Origin: Brachypodius melanocephalos
Taxonomy: Eukaryota > Chordata > Aves > Passeriformes > Pycnonotidae
Assembly: GCA_013398615.1 (NCBI GenBank)
Contig: VZSR01000520.1
Coordinates: forward strand, 32,901,268 to 32,965,267
Length of the DNA: 64,000 nucleotides
Reading direction: 5' to 3'
Positions 10,940 through 23,109 of the stretch are shown piece by piece. Below the pieces are notes generated by a model. That model saw only the letters and a program-made list of their open reading frames with translations. It was not told the DNA's origin and ran no database searches. The number at the start of each line of letters is the position of its first letter. The stretch's first letter is position 1. The translations under genes and the position numbers were made by a program.

Positions 10940-13900
10940 ATACAATCCATTTTATGGGCAGATTTTGCAGCATATGAAGTCAATGGAAGGCTGCAGAATG
11001 AGCTAACAAAATATTTCCTGTGAAAAGGAGGGTGCTTTGAGGCAGGGAACTGTTTATTTAGTGCAGCTAGGACCTGTGGTCAGAAAACCCCTTGTGAGAA
11101 CTGGAGTTCATCCATCAGCAGCTGGAGTCCTGACAGCTTTTCTACTGCTACGTGAATAGCAAACCACCTGTTGTTACCATCTGGATCTCAGTTCCTGGAG
11201 AAAGCCTGCTGGCCCCAGGAGAAGGTAGGCATTCATCATGATCATCCTCTCCCCGACACCCCTGGGCCTCTCACAGACCAGTGCTAGAGAAAACTTCTCT
11301 GCATCTTCTTCCAAATACAGTCAGAACAACCCTCTGGAACAGCTTAAATAGCAGCAACATGAGAAGGAAGCAACATAATTTGACAGGGAGATTTGAAATA
11401 GAACAGGTTCTTCCTACCTGCCTCTTTATCAAGAAAGCCCACCACTTTCTGGGGAAGGGTTTTAAATGCAGAAATTCATTGCCCCTTTGAAATGTGATCC
11501 AATAATAAACACCATTTTGGGAGAAGAAACAAAGGCTCACATTTAAAGTGCAGAACCAAAAATAGCATGCTCTGCCTTCAGGTTCTCTCTGCTGCTCCCT
11601 GTGTGATGCAGTGAGCATGTCAGAAGGTACCAACCACAGAATACTGTCATCTGGGCAAGGACAGTGATGTAAGGAAAGGTTGAAATGTGTTTTTTCACAG
11701 GATTGCCACTGCCCAATAAGGAACACAGTCATAGGATACCACAGGTACAGTGCAACTTGATTCAATTGCCCATGAGAAATAAAATAAGGCTGAAAGCTGG
11801 GAAAATAAAATATCTGCCATTTGCAAACTCAAGCAGTGCAGGGGAAAGGAGGGCAAGTCACGTTCTCCTGCATTCACGGGGCTCAGATTATCTACTCGTT
11901 ACACTTCCCAAAATACTGCTTCCCACAGCACTCTGCAATGCAGTCTACAAAAGTGGAAGTAATCTGGGCTGCACAGTTGACTTCAGCTCTGAGAGAACAC
12001 TTGGTCGTGTTATGTGTAACACTCATGTTATTGTCAGTGCGCCAGTAAATGTCATTGCTTTTTCTGGGAATATACCATGTCAGAAAATCATTTGGGGTAG
12101 GATTTTAATTTTCCATTGGATTCAGCAGCAGCTGAATGCTTCCCTCGATGCGTGTCAGCAGATCAGACAAGACTATCCTTCTGCTTCCCATCAGCACACA
12201 GCATAACAGCATCCAGTCTCAGCAGTTGCAGCTCCCCCATCCATGAGTTAAATCAGCATTTGTGTTATGGCCTCTTTTTGTTCCTGCTGTGCAGCACTAT
12301 GATTTTTCAGGTTTCAACAAAAGTGACAGGAGTCCTCAGCATCCTGTCAGAGCATGGCACTGTGAAATGTCCTTTTTTCAACTCCAAGTTTCAGGATGAT
12401 GAGTTCAACAGCCCAGTCCCATGGAGTTAGAGGTGCTGGGTTGGTACCGCACTGACTGAAGACCAAATCTGAAGACCCCACTGGACCAGACTCCAACCAA
12501 CAGACACACGGTCCCAGCTTCAGAAGCTAAAACTTGGAAAACCAACCCAGATGCCTGCCTACGCCACTTACCTGTTGGAATGTCCTCCAGGGAAAATTCC
12601 CTGGTGTTGCATAATTTTTAAACACTTCACATGTCAAAGTCTCAGCTCTTTGCTCATAAAACCAACGTGGCATAGTTCCTTCACCTACGTGGACTTGTGA
12701 AATTAATAATAAATGGATTTCAGTTCAATAGCTGAGAGGAGCTATAGAAGTGTGACTTATTTTTAATAATGCATAAGTAATAATTTATTTAGCATTTCTC
12801 TATATTCCTCATCAGGTTCCTGAACCTGACTGCATTTCCTGCTCTGCCTGCAAGTTCTCTCATGAAAGCTGACAATAAGCTTCAAACTTTTTTGTTGATT
12901 TTTTTTAGGGTAATGAGATACTGTGTCACAGTCATTAAATGCCACTGTCATTGTGGCACCTGTTCTGTAAAAAAATAGGATATCAAGTTTACACAGAACA
13001 GGATATGACAAGAAATTAAAAGAATCAAACAACTACTTAGTAAACACAATTTGTTCAATCCAGTAACTAGAATTAGTCTTACTTCTCCACAGTGAGTTTA
13101 TGATGTGATGTGACACATTTATTTCAAGGCTATGGAGTCCAGATGGAGTAAAATAGACAATTCAAACACTGAGTGCTGTGTGCTACTCCGGAATCGACCT
13201 GTGTTTTAAAACGACACAAAAATACAGTAAACGATATTTAGATACCATTTGACTACACAAAAGGAAAATATTTTTCCAGGAGAAAAGAAATAAGTAACAG
13301 TGTGTCCTCTCTACAATCTGCATTGCAGGGATACACGTCTGAAGTGAAGCAGACAAATATTCAGAGGCTGAAGCTGATGCAAGCTGGTGGGCTTTGCCAA
13401 GTCAAGCACAGAAAGTCCTGAGTCAGCCTCGCCTCCAAAATCAAGCAACTGTAAATAGAAAGCTGTTTGGACCTATGATATTCTGGATAATCTGGAGATT
13501 TCTGTCTTCTGTAACTGCCAGAACCACCCTGTAGATCTGGTTTCAAATGAAATCTGAGCTTGTTCTCTCATTGACGACAAATGGCAGCCCCTGGGAAATG
13601 CCAAGATACCACTGGGTTTGAGGGGAATTATAGCTTGCTGTTCCTGATACAAGCGTAGGAAAGACTGGTGGCCATCTAGGCTTTAAATCCAGGTGAGGAG
13701 AAGCATGGGTGCCATTTCCTGGTTTATCTTTCCTTGGGTTTAGCCTTCCTCAAGAAGATGCACTCCCTAGGGGTGTTTGTATCTCCATGACTTTTGCTTG
13801 GCAGCACCCACAATAGCTAAGAAGCTGCAGCTTTTAAGGGAAGCAGTGCCAGAGTCCAAGAAAGAAGCAACAAAAAGAGGTTTCTGTTACTGGGAGACGT

Positions 13901-13980
13901 ATTTAAACTGCTGTTTTGAACACACCTTACCTGGGCGTCAGCTTCCCCATTAATGCTGTGGTTAAACAGGGAAAAGGAAC
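10940..13980. other. Unique sequence; two long but unconvincing open frames
   Basis: The longest non-repetitive frames of the window are here: 11271-11765 on minus (164 codons) and 11685-12206 on plus (173 codons). They overlap at 11685-11765 on opposite strands. Neither shows a domain, a compositional bias towards a known family, or a convincing splice or start context. I treat them as chance frames, though the 11820-12210 stretch is relatively balanced in base composition and could be constrained. Nothing else was recognised. Confidence 0.45.
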
Positions 13981-13984
13981 AGGG

Positions 13985-14185
13985 AGAGGAGGATAAAGGA
14001 GAACAGACAAACCATGTGATTACTCAAGTTGGTGTGAGAAGCTGTTCAAAGTAATCACTTGTTGAAGTTGACGTAATAATGGGACAGGAGCTGTTAACAA
14101 CACGATTGTGTTACAAATACACCGTGTGGAAGGATAATGCTTTTTGAAAATATTTTCTAAGCAAGGCTTTGAAGCTTATAAATTG
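13985..14185. promoter_or_regulatory. Candidate conserved non-coding element
   Basis: This is a non-repetitive stretch with a CRE-like TGACGTAA core (about 14070), GTTAACAACACG, two TAATCAC/TGATTAC-type homeodomain motifs (14019 and 14053) and a few CpGs. No frame crosses it. Function and conservation are inferred only from motif density. Confidence 0.22.
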
Positions 14186-14584
14186 TTTAGAGCACAACTG
14201 CAGTGCTGGAAATAGAAAAAACAAATCACTGACTGAAGTACTGAAGGTAGCACTGGAACTCATTGGAAAGTATTTTTTATTTATTTACTAGTAGGAGCAA
14301 AGCAATGGACAGTGTTCTGTGCAGCATTCAACTGGGGAGGGATTTTTCTTCTGCTAGAGTAAGGGAAGGCATCATTTCTATTATTAAATCTCCAGTTTAG
14401 ACATATAGACATGCTTCTGCCTTTTATCCTCTCCCCCAAAAGGACTGTAACCACCTTTCTCTGTTTGTGTGCTCTTCTTCGCCTTTTTCCATAACAGGAA
14501 CTTCTTACACACCTCAGGAAGCACCATGCTGTGTTACTCAAGGGGTATGGCCTTTCACACCTGGCTCCTAAAGCAACCCAAAGA

Positions 14585-14585
14585 C

Positions 14586-14619
<34 letters not shown>

Positions 14620-14620
14620 T
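14585..14620. repeat. (TAA)n microsatellite, about 11 units
   Basis: Uninterrupted TAA units run from about 14586 to 14619. The perfect array makes it likely to be polymorphic in length. Confidence 0.95.
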
Positions 14621-14759
14621 TTTTAAAAATAGAGAAAGAGCCTATATAAAAAAAAGAAAATAGCAGCTGTTATATTAAGAGCATTTTTCTTCCATGTCAG
14701 TGTAATCAGAGCTGCAACACTGTTCCCTGGCTGTCTCCAGACACTGGTAACTAAACCCA

Positions 14760-15160
14760 GGCGTATAACCCTGCCCTCGGTTGTGCCAGGGACGGCAGAG
14801 GACTAAGCAAGGGTCAAAAGTTTACGAGAGGCTGTGTGTGCGCTGGCACGTGTAGGGGAGCATGTTCCCGCAGCACACACGGCACCACACGGGCTGGAAA
14901 GGTCACGGAGCCCAGGCTGAGCCCAGCCCCGCGGGAAAGGGGAGCAAGGGGAGCGGCAGAGGAAGGGGAGAGCAGGGACATCAGATGGGGCTGCTGCGGG
15001 AAAGGGGCTGGTGTGGGACAGGGAGACATGGAGGGGGAAATGGAGAGAGGTGATAACGGCTCAGGAGCATCACAGGCTGGGCTGACAATAGGCTGGTCGC
15101 ACACAGGCAGGTGTTATCCTTGGCAGGGCCGAGCAGGAGCCTTGATGGGTCTCCCGAGAC
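14760..15160. other. GC-rich, CpG-bearing patch
   Basis: This local rise in GC, with roughly fifteen CpGs by eye (for example 14825-14945), an E-box CACGTG near 14848 and purine-rich GGGGAGC runs, stands out from the AT-rich surroundings. It could be a small CpG island or unrecognised promoter, or just GC-rich unique DNA. The frames on both strands across it (14814-15104 minus, 14836-15210 plus) are long because GC-rich DNA has few stops; no domain is visible. Confidence 0.35.
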
Positions 15161-16100
15161 TGGGAGAAGGTCAGCAGCACAGAGATTATCCTACTAACAA
15201 TGTTTCTTAAGTAAATGCTTCCTGTCTGCAACCATTTTGGAAAGGAATAAAGAGAGTATGATGCAGGGACGCAAGCTGCACAGTAGCTGCTGTACCATGA
15301 GGAGGGAATTGCTGTTCTCTGCTGCTTTTGGGTCCAGAACCAAAGAGAGTACCTGTTTAAATGCTGGGACAAAACTGGGCAGCTGGGCCTGGGCTGTCTG
15401 CAGCAACCCACAGGCTGTGACCTCCAGGAGGCATCTCCAGCTGTGCCAGACATTCTCTTCACACTTGACACCGCTGATTGCAATGGTGAGATGAAGCCAA
15501 GATGCATTTGGGAAGGCATCCCCCTCTCCTGTAGAGACAATACAGAAATGTCCAGTTTTATCCCACCCTTGGTTTTTGTAGTTCCTTATCTCCAAGCAAA
15601 TGCAGTGCAAGCTGGAGGTGCCAGCCCATGACACTGACATCACCCTTTGTTCTTTAAGTCTTCAGTACAAGAGACTTGCAGAAGTATCAAAGTCTTTACT
15701 ATGTTGAAATGAATTTCAGTCTCATCTTTGGATTCATTTCCTGCGGTATTAAATAAATCTTCCTACTAATACCAGAGGAGCAATGGAAGGCAGAATCTGC
15801 ATTATCTGTATCCAGGAGAAGAAAAGGAAGATTAGCTATCAACCTGATTGATCTCAGTGTTACTGTTTCATAGCTAGCAGGCTCCATCGGCACATAATTG
15901 CCTTCAGTATGGAAGAGCCCTTGACTCAGCTGAGACTGGTACTCCCTGTGCTAGATATGGACTGTCTACGAGACAGTTCTTTTCCTCATGAGTCATCTAA
16001 GTGGATAAAACAGTTCAGAAAGGCAGGGAACAAGCAGATCCTTGAGCATCAGTACTTATTTCCCAAGGACATTTTTTTCTAATGTGACTGGGGGTTTTTT
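15161..16100. other. Unique sequence, no feature seen
   Basis: Overlapping minus frames at 15070-15540 and 15194-15643 lie opposite plus frames and carry no recognisable domain. No repeat was recognised. Confidence 0.5.
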
Positions 16101-16126
16101 TCACCTTCTACAAGGTGACCTTGTAG
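16101..16126. repeat. Two overlapping hairpins
   Basis: TCACCTT/AAGGTGA (16101-16118) and CTACAAGGT/ACCTTGTAG (16108-16126) are perfect inverted repeats sharing a common arm, so the strand could fold either way. The size is small and no role is evident. Confidence 0.5.
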
Positions 16127-17625
16127 ACAAAAGGACATCCACATTTTATAAAGCTATTACAAAAAAAAAAAAATCCCTTTAAAAAGATTGACAGCTTACT
16201 GCATGGACAGCAAAAGTAGTCTTTGCAGAGCAGGACAGAACAGAAGGCAGAGCGCTAAACTCTCAGTTACAGATCACTCAATTTGAAGGAAAAATGAAGG
16301 GAAAAAAAGACAAAACACAAACTCCTCCTCAGCTCTGAAAGAAATTATCACTCATTGAAAACTGATCTTCTAATCTTTACTTTGTCCAAGTCCAGAACAA
16401 TAATTCTGGAGCTGCTGAAAGTGCAGTAAATACAATACAGACTAAGACAAAAGCACTGGAAGTTGGTGATAACTACTTTCACTCTTAGGCATTTCTATGG
16501 GCTTCCTTTGCTGAAATTATGTAGGCTGCACCCAGTAAAAGAACCACTTCCATGAAAATCTGTGATTTTAATTTTTTATAAATATATCATAATATTTACA
16601 AATATTAAAAAATTATTATAAATACTCAACACTAGAATCTCCAGCATTTAGTAGCAAACACCAATCTCTTATGTACCACAGTCTAATTCTTGTAAATGTG
16701 TTATCTCTAGTTATCACTTTTAGGAGCTAGATATTTTAGTTTTGGGACCATGTGAGGTATTTAAATGATTGTCAAGTACCACAGTGAGGACCACTGTACA
16801 AACTCTTGTGATCAGGTCAGGGATTTCAGTGAAAGAAGAGAGAAAAATGTCTTTGGCTTAATTACAGCAGCACTAAGCAGAGCTGCAGTGTTGGGGCTGG
16901 AGTGCAAGGACAGGCTTTAACACCTGCCAGCAAGCAATGCTGCACAATGTCTCCAAGGGCACACACAGCTGGGTGGGATTAATGGTGAAACCCCCTGAGC
17001 CAGGGACCTGTGTCCCACCCACACAGCTGGAAAAGCCACCGGGATCTCCCATGCTTGCAGCATTCACAGTGATACTAGGGTAAAATATAACACACACCAC
17101 GATGACTGCATGGGAAATCTTGGCCTTATTAAATATCTAAACCCAAAGAATATCTGCTTTCTGACATTCCTACACCAGGTAGGTCCCTTTCTTTTTGTGA
17201 GAGCGTTTTGAGGTTTTTCCATGATTAAAACAATTAAATATCACTTTCTGTACCTTGTAATGACCAGGGGTGCAGCCTGTAGTTCACAGATCCCATGACA
17301 TTGAAATCTTGGTGATTTGCATACCTCAATTTCTCTACCTGTGAAACACAGCTGAATATAGTTGTGTCCATTTGGAAATTTAATACCTTTAAACTGAAAG
17401 TACTTGGAGATTTTTCAAGCAAGCCTTACAAGTACGAAATTTTTGAAAATTCAAATTTTTAAGAAAGTAAAATAAACTAAATCCTTAGCTTCCTTTTGTC
17501 AGCATGTCAAGTTTAATCATGAAGCATCAGCAGCATTTTACCACACTTACATAACAATGTGTTTATTAATTTATCCAGCAGGCTAACTCATGTTCCCACT
17601 GACATACATAATCCTTAGCTATTAT
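16127..17625. other. Unique sequence with an AT-rich palindromic stretch
   Basis: At about 16568-16622 the DNA is almost pure A/T and contains the inverted repeat AATATTTacAAATATT, flanked by looser complementary arms. The rest, including 16873-17422, has only short chance frames. Confidence 0.5.
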
Positions 17626-17690
17626 TTAGAACCTTTCATCCACAGATGTCAAAATACGTTACAAATGCTGCAGTGCCTTTTGCCAATGCA
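17626..17690 (+). repeat. Possible ancient amniote SINE/LINE relic
   Basis: CCTTTCATCCACAGATGTCA followed by AAAATACGTTACAAA resembles the start of an old, widespread amniote repeat whose consensus contains a 'tctcaaagcactttacaaa' phrase. It is heavily diverged and the family is not certain. Confidence 0.3.
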
Positions 17691-20190
17691 TAACTTTTAT
17701 TAACATCAGTAGAAAAAGGATTAAGCCAAAAATGTTTCCTTGAAATAAATATTTATTAAGAAATTATCTTGTTTGTTCCACCTCACTGTCTTTCAAACGT
17801 GAGTGTCATCATAGAATTCACTATTTACCCTTGGGCAGTGCCTCATTCCTGCTCTGAAGGAGCTCTCAGAGGCCAGCAGTCATCTTTGTGAGAGCACAGG
17901 GAGCACTGGAGGAGTGACTGCATCCCGCCGCCCATCTCCGCTGACCGCAGCCTGCACAGCAAACAAAAGCGCAGACGTGAATTAATCACACAATTGCATT
18001 AGTGCCCTCTGAACCAGCACACTCAGCTAGTCCTCCACTGAACTCTGCTGTACTGAAAAGACCTTCAGCTGGATTATGCTTAAGCAAAAGCATTAACATT
18101 GACTGCAGAGCAGCACTCTGTTCCCTCCCACATGGACTCTCAGTAACCTGACGTTGCTGCAGAGACTTTGCTGTGATGGCAGCGCCTGTGAATGCTGTGA
18201 CATAAAATAGTTTGGGGTCCATATGCCTTCTTTTAGATCAGTATCTGAGAGCCAACAGCCAGCCCACTGGCTGAGAGGACAGGTCAGTGGTGAGCAGCTA
18301 ACCCAGCAGCATGAATCCCCTCCCCCAGAGCATCATTGCTCTGCAATCACTTGGGGCTGCTATTTCTGCCCAGCAGGTGAAAATACACCTGGCAGCCTCG
18401 TAGCCCTGAGGATTATTCTCTTGCCCTGCCTTGGTGTCACGATGAGGGCAGCTGACCCTTAGGTACTCTGTTGGGAATTCCCACATGGTATTTTTGCTGC
18501 TACCTTCCCCGTCCTCTGACCATAGATGGGCTCTGCTGAGGTGCACTGGGACTCTGAAACACCTCCTAACAGGATTCCTGCTAGACTCTAGGCTGAGGAG
18601 GAGAATCCTCCAAGGCAGAAATGTTGAGAAGGGGTGACAGAAATCTAGTTTTCACTCCTGAAAGGCATTTCAATGCTAACCCGGTATTCAAAGCTCAGCA
18701 TGCATTTTGGACTTAAACATCTGAGCCATCCTTTGCAGAACAAGCAGTGGACTTGTTCTTTTAAAGCATAGACAATATTAAGATTGTTGGTACAATCTTT
18801 AGAAAATGTGGATGATTCCTCCCCATTCTTCACTCAGCAATACTGCTACTGGTTTGAAATTAAATCAATCTAAATTTTATCTTGCCCTCAGGACAGCAGT
18901 TATCTGTACTAGCTCTGCCAGGCAGTGGATGCATGGTTCATGGGGATTAAACTGAAGAGATTCTGATTTCTAATCCAAGTGCAGAAATGAGATAAGCATG
19001 GACATGTAAAGCCATGTACCAATGAAGTTATTTTAGGCATGGGCAGTAGCTGAACATCAAAAACCTCTGTAGCAAGAGCTTAGGGGCTTGTGACTTTTGA
19101 CTGTGCAGGACACAGGCAATGGTTATGGGGCTCTTGAACTTGAATGCTGCTGTCATTGTGGGAAATGGGCCGGGTCACTGGGCTGCAGCTCAGTAACGCA
19201 GTCTTGAGGAGCTCAGCTCAGGTATGAAGCACAGGGTTGTCTTTTTGAGCCATACTGAATCACAGAAGTTGCTGGATAAACTTATTTGATGGAGCAAGAA
19301 TTCTGTTTAATGATAGATTTTTTTGCAACACCTGTGTTGTGAGGGGAACACTGATCTCTGAAGTCCTCATGTCACAAGGATGTCTGGTGCCAGTCGCAGC
19401 AGAATGAGATTTAATTCAATTCTAAAACTTTCTTTGCACTGCAGATTCTGAAGGTGCAATACAGAAAGCGCAACACAAGTCACAGTCTGTTAGTCAAATG
19501 CTTTTGATCCCTATTTAAATGCAGTTTCAGCCTAAATCAATGTTGACCTACAAAAGGTGGCTTATTTCATCACCAGGTTTATCTTTTCATTAATAGATAA
19601 ACTGACAACTGAAGCAAGCAAATGTAACTCTAGTGAGACCAACACAGCTGATTTTACTCGTGATATTCTGTGTTGCCTTTGAAAGATTTTGAAGCAGTGT
19701 AACTGGGCCTCTGGAGCTTGCCAGCTCTTATTAACCTTGATCAGCAGGCAGGCAGGCAGGCAGAACTAAGAGGCTCTCATGATTCAACGTGGCAGAATCT
19801 GACCTCTGTGTCTGCCTCCTGTGCAAATTCATGCAGAACAAATTAATGCTTGAATGCAGCAATCTCCACCAGAGACATGGGATTCCAAACACAGCCAATT
19901 CTCCTTGGGCTGTTCCCAGAGCCCAAAGCCCAGAGTAGGACTATGCAAGCCAAAAATGCAAACCCCACCCGGGCCAGGCACCCTGGGTCTGTAGGAAGCT
20001 TGTGGTCAATGGGCACTGATTAATTTCACCAAGAAAGCCTGTATGGATCTGGAAACAAGAATAATTTCTTGTGATTCCCACAGCACTGTGGGTGAGAAGC
20101 TGCTACCCCTCCCTAGGCCAGAAAGGGAGTTTGGCTGTAGCTGCAAGACAGCAGAGACGGGCACACATGGAGTATCAGAGGATTTTGCCA
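17691..20190. other. Unique sequence with a (CAGG)n run
   Basis: A (CAGG)4.75 array sits at 19745-19763. Small frames at 17986-18222 (minus), 18223-18462 (plus) and 18298-18546 (minus) show no domain and overlap each other. Nothing else was recognised. Confidence 0.5.
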
Positions 20191-20204
20191 AGGGCAGAGG
20201 GTGG

Positions 20205-20398
20205 TGGCAGGAGGCAGGGTGCAAGGTGCAGGAGGGATGGTGCAGGGTGCAGGAGGCAGTGTGCAGGGTGCAGGGTGCAGGATGCAGGGTGCAGGAGGCA
20301 GGGCGCAGGAGGCAGAGTGCAGGGTGCAGGAGGCAGGGGGCAGGAGGCAGGGTGCAGGAGGCAGGGTGCAGGGTGCAGGGGGCAGGGTGCAGGAGGGA
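20205..20398. repeat. G-rich minisatellite, 7-bp unit with 14-bp higher order
   Basis: About 27 units of GCAGGGT and GCAGGAG alternate irregularly, giving a frequent 14-bp period. The array is bracketed on both sides by GCAGGAGGGATGG (about 20231 and 20391). The plus strand is nearly free of C outside the GC step. GGGCAGGAGG at 20338-20347 matches the classical minisatellite core (GGGCAGGAXG). Repeated GGG blocks spaced by about four bases could allow G-quadruplex formation. Long frames across it on both strands (20006-20567) arise because the repeat lacks stops; they are not genes. Confidence 0.93.
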
Positions 20399-22625
20399 TG
20401 GAGAGGGCTGCAGCACGGTCTCACCTTCTCGCTTTGCAGGGAGGGCAGAGGGACACGCACGGGGAGCACCCAGCACCATCCCCACCATCCCTCAAGAGGC
20501 TATCCCAGAGGAGATGCCTGAAGCAGCTGGTGTCTGGGAAAGAGGACATTTCAGCACCATGAATTAATCAGAAGGCCCCGTGGCACAGACTGCTCTCCAC
20601 TCCTGCAGCAGGCTGTACCTGGCGCTGTGGGGCTGACAGACAGTCTGCAATGAGAGGCAGCAGCACCAGCCACAGAACGGGATTCCTGCCTGTCCTGGCA
20701 TCTCTCCAGAGAAAAATGAAGTAAAACAAAATAAAAAGTGACTCCCTGTGATTCAGTCCTTGACTTGTCCTAAAATAAACAATTCTCTAAGGCTCACAAA
20801 TCACACATCAGAAAAGCCCCCACCAACCAAAAAAGCACATATTTGTCTCCCTTGAATTCTCCACTATGTTTTCAACAATTAAAACCTGGAATAAATTTTC
20901 ACTGCTTTTCTGTTGTGAACAATAAATCCCTTCTTTAAATATGTATAAACACAAAATGGGCAGCACTTCTTAGAAAAGGGTTTTAATTATTAATGGTATT
21001 TTCTGCATTGTATTTCATATGATATTATCATATTAAACTCAGTCCTATATGAAACTGTGGCATTTCATACTTACCTCTAGGGCGTGCCTGCTTATTTTAA
21101 ATCAACACACTCTTTTTAAGGTTCTAATGTTAAAGTGGGGGCTAAGGTTTGCTTTGACCAACTGACTTTTCTGACTGAGCATATTAATTCCCCAGATTGA
21201 CCTGAAGATTAAGAAAGAATATATAATTGTATTTCTGGAACTGTGAAACATCTTTGCTCTTCACACAGTTTTTAATAGTTTATACAGAAAGGCATAAACC
21301 TGCAATTTTTTCTAATTAATCATTGTTTCTGCTATAGATATTTTAATTACAAAACATGTCAGAGAGATGATCTTAAGATATAAACAGAGAGAAAAAAAAT
21401 CTTGTTTGTCTTTAAGAACATTTTTTAAGCATTTATACAATGGTAATGTCTTGGGTTCCACACTTTTACTTGATGATACCAGAAGCTGTACAAATAACAA
21501 GGTAGAATCAACCCCTGTGGAGAAAGAAGATTTTAAAAATAGGGCTTAATAAGAAGCAGGAGGGACATGGAGTTGTTTTTGAAATTGTGACCTTCCCACT
21601 TTCCAATATGTCTGACTTTTTTCATCCCTAAGGGTGTGAGTGTAGCTCCCAATCAGCTCAGTTTTTGGGGAGAATTAACACCTGCACCAGGAGCCTCTGC
21701 AAAGGCAGAAATATGTGCAGAAAACTTACAGTCAGAGCTGAAAAATAGGACAAGCTGGGTAATATACTCACCATCTGTGGTACAAATAGAAAAGACTGAA
21801 GACCACATCTAAATTTTCTGTCTGAAAATGACCGTGGGTGATTTGGCTCACGTTTAAATGCAGTACCATGAGCTTTCTTCCCCCTTCTCTTCTCCCTCCT
21901 CCTCTTCTTTCTCCCCAGGTAAAAGCTATCAGCTGGTGCTGGTGGTTATCTGTGCTGCTGCCACATCCTAGTCAGTGACCTCCATATTATCAGGCTGTCC
22001 TTCCCTTTTCCATGCATCTGCCTTTCACCCCTCCTGCCTCCTTGCTTGGGGCCTGGGACAGGGTTCCAGTGGGCTGGAGCACCTGCACAGGGCCAGCAGA
22101 TAGAACATGGGACCTCTGGGAGACCAAGGGACATCCTTTAAAGCATTATGGCCAACATTGGGTCCTGTGCAATTTCCTGCTTTTTCTTATCCAGATGCCA
22201 TGTTTTATCTAAAGATAAACTGCAGCTTGATTCTGGATGGACTGAACCCCAGCACCCCACAGAGACAAGCATCTGCCAAACCCTTCTTATTTATTTGCAA
22301 GCCCTCCAAAAATGGGCCTAACCCTACAAACACCGACTGCATTGGAAAGGATTGATGAGTACTCAGTGGATCCTTGGCTCTTGGCACAGCACCTGCATCA
22401 CTGAGTTGGTACCTCTATTTGAAAATCAGAGTCTCCCGTTTGCACAGAGACAATTGTTAGAAATACTTGTTTATTGATTAGTCTCTTACTTATCTGACAT
22501 TCCTTGTAATTATCTCATGCTATACTTGCTTATTTAATTTTGCTTTAGTTGTAAGTGCAATTAGCAACAAGGCTGCTAGCAACACCTTAATGTTTCTCTG
22601 GGTGTTGGAAAGAATAAAATGCTCT
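20399..22625. other. Unique sequence, no feature seen
   Basis: This is AT-rich from 20700 to 21600, then mixed. Frames at 21946-22355 overlap on both strands and show no domain. No transposon was recognised. Confidence 0.45.
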
Positions 22626-22631
22626 CAATTT

Positions 22632-22860
22632 CTAAAGAAATTCTGGCACCACTGATGTAACTGCTACTACAGATGGCAGTATTTGTAACTTGCCAAGAGC
22701 ACGAGTAACATCATTTTTTAAATTAGTAATTCTAGCATGGGTCAGAGCTGTCATGCCTGACTGACAGATTGTAGCCCATTGCTTTCCATCAGAGGATAAG
22801 ACTGGGTTTCTGATGTTTATAGGGTGCACTACTTTATATCTGTCCAAACCTTTTCATAGA
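22632..22860 (-). pseudogene. Possible ERV internal-region relic
   Basis: A 71-codon minus-strand frame at 22632-22847 contains a segment of about 16 residues that appears collinear with a segment of another minus-strand frame (23759-23977), which abuts an ERV polypurine tract and LTR. In both, an Asn-Asp-(Val/Leu)-Thr run is followed by a Lys-Leu and then Leu-Pro. That suggests both derive from the 3' part of related retroviral genes, plausibly envelope. No LTR is visible immediately downstream of this one. The assignment is tentative. Confidence 0.3.
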
Positions 22861-23109
22861 AGGGCTTCAAAGCAGGAAGTCTGCAAGAGCAGTCCAGGGT
22901 TAAGATATCCAAGTGCTCTGCACACAAGGTGAAAAATGGCAGTGGGGTTAGAAAATCTCATCTGGAATGATCAAGCAAATATTTCAGACCCAGTAGCATC
23001 TGTATATAGAGCTATACCAAAAATGCAAATAACTTCAAAATGAGTTATAGCTCTCTGCATAATAAATACATTTGCACAGTGATGAATAAGGACATGTTTT
23101 CCAATGATA

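Noticed and set aside
14814..15210. GC-rich frames on both strands
   Set aside because: High GC lowers stop frequency; no domain or splice signals support coding.
20006..20567. Five long overlapping frames (up to 174 codons) rich in Cys/Pro or Gln/Gly
   Set aside because: They run through the GCAGGRK minisatellite on both strands in several phases. The repeat contains no stop codons, so the frames are a composition artefact.
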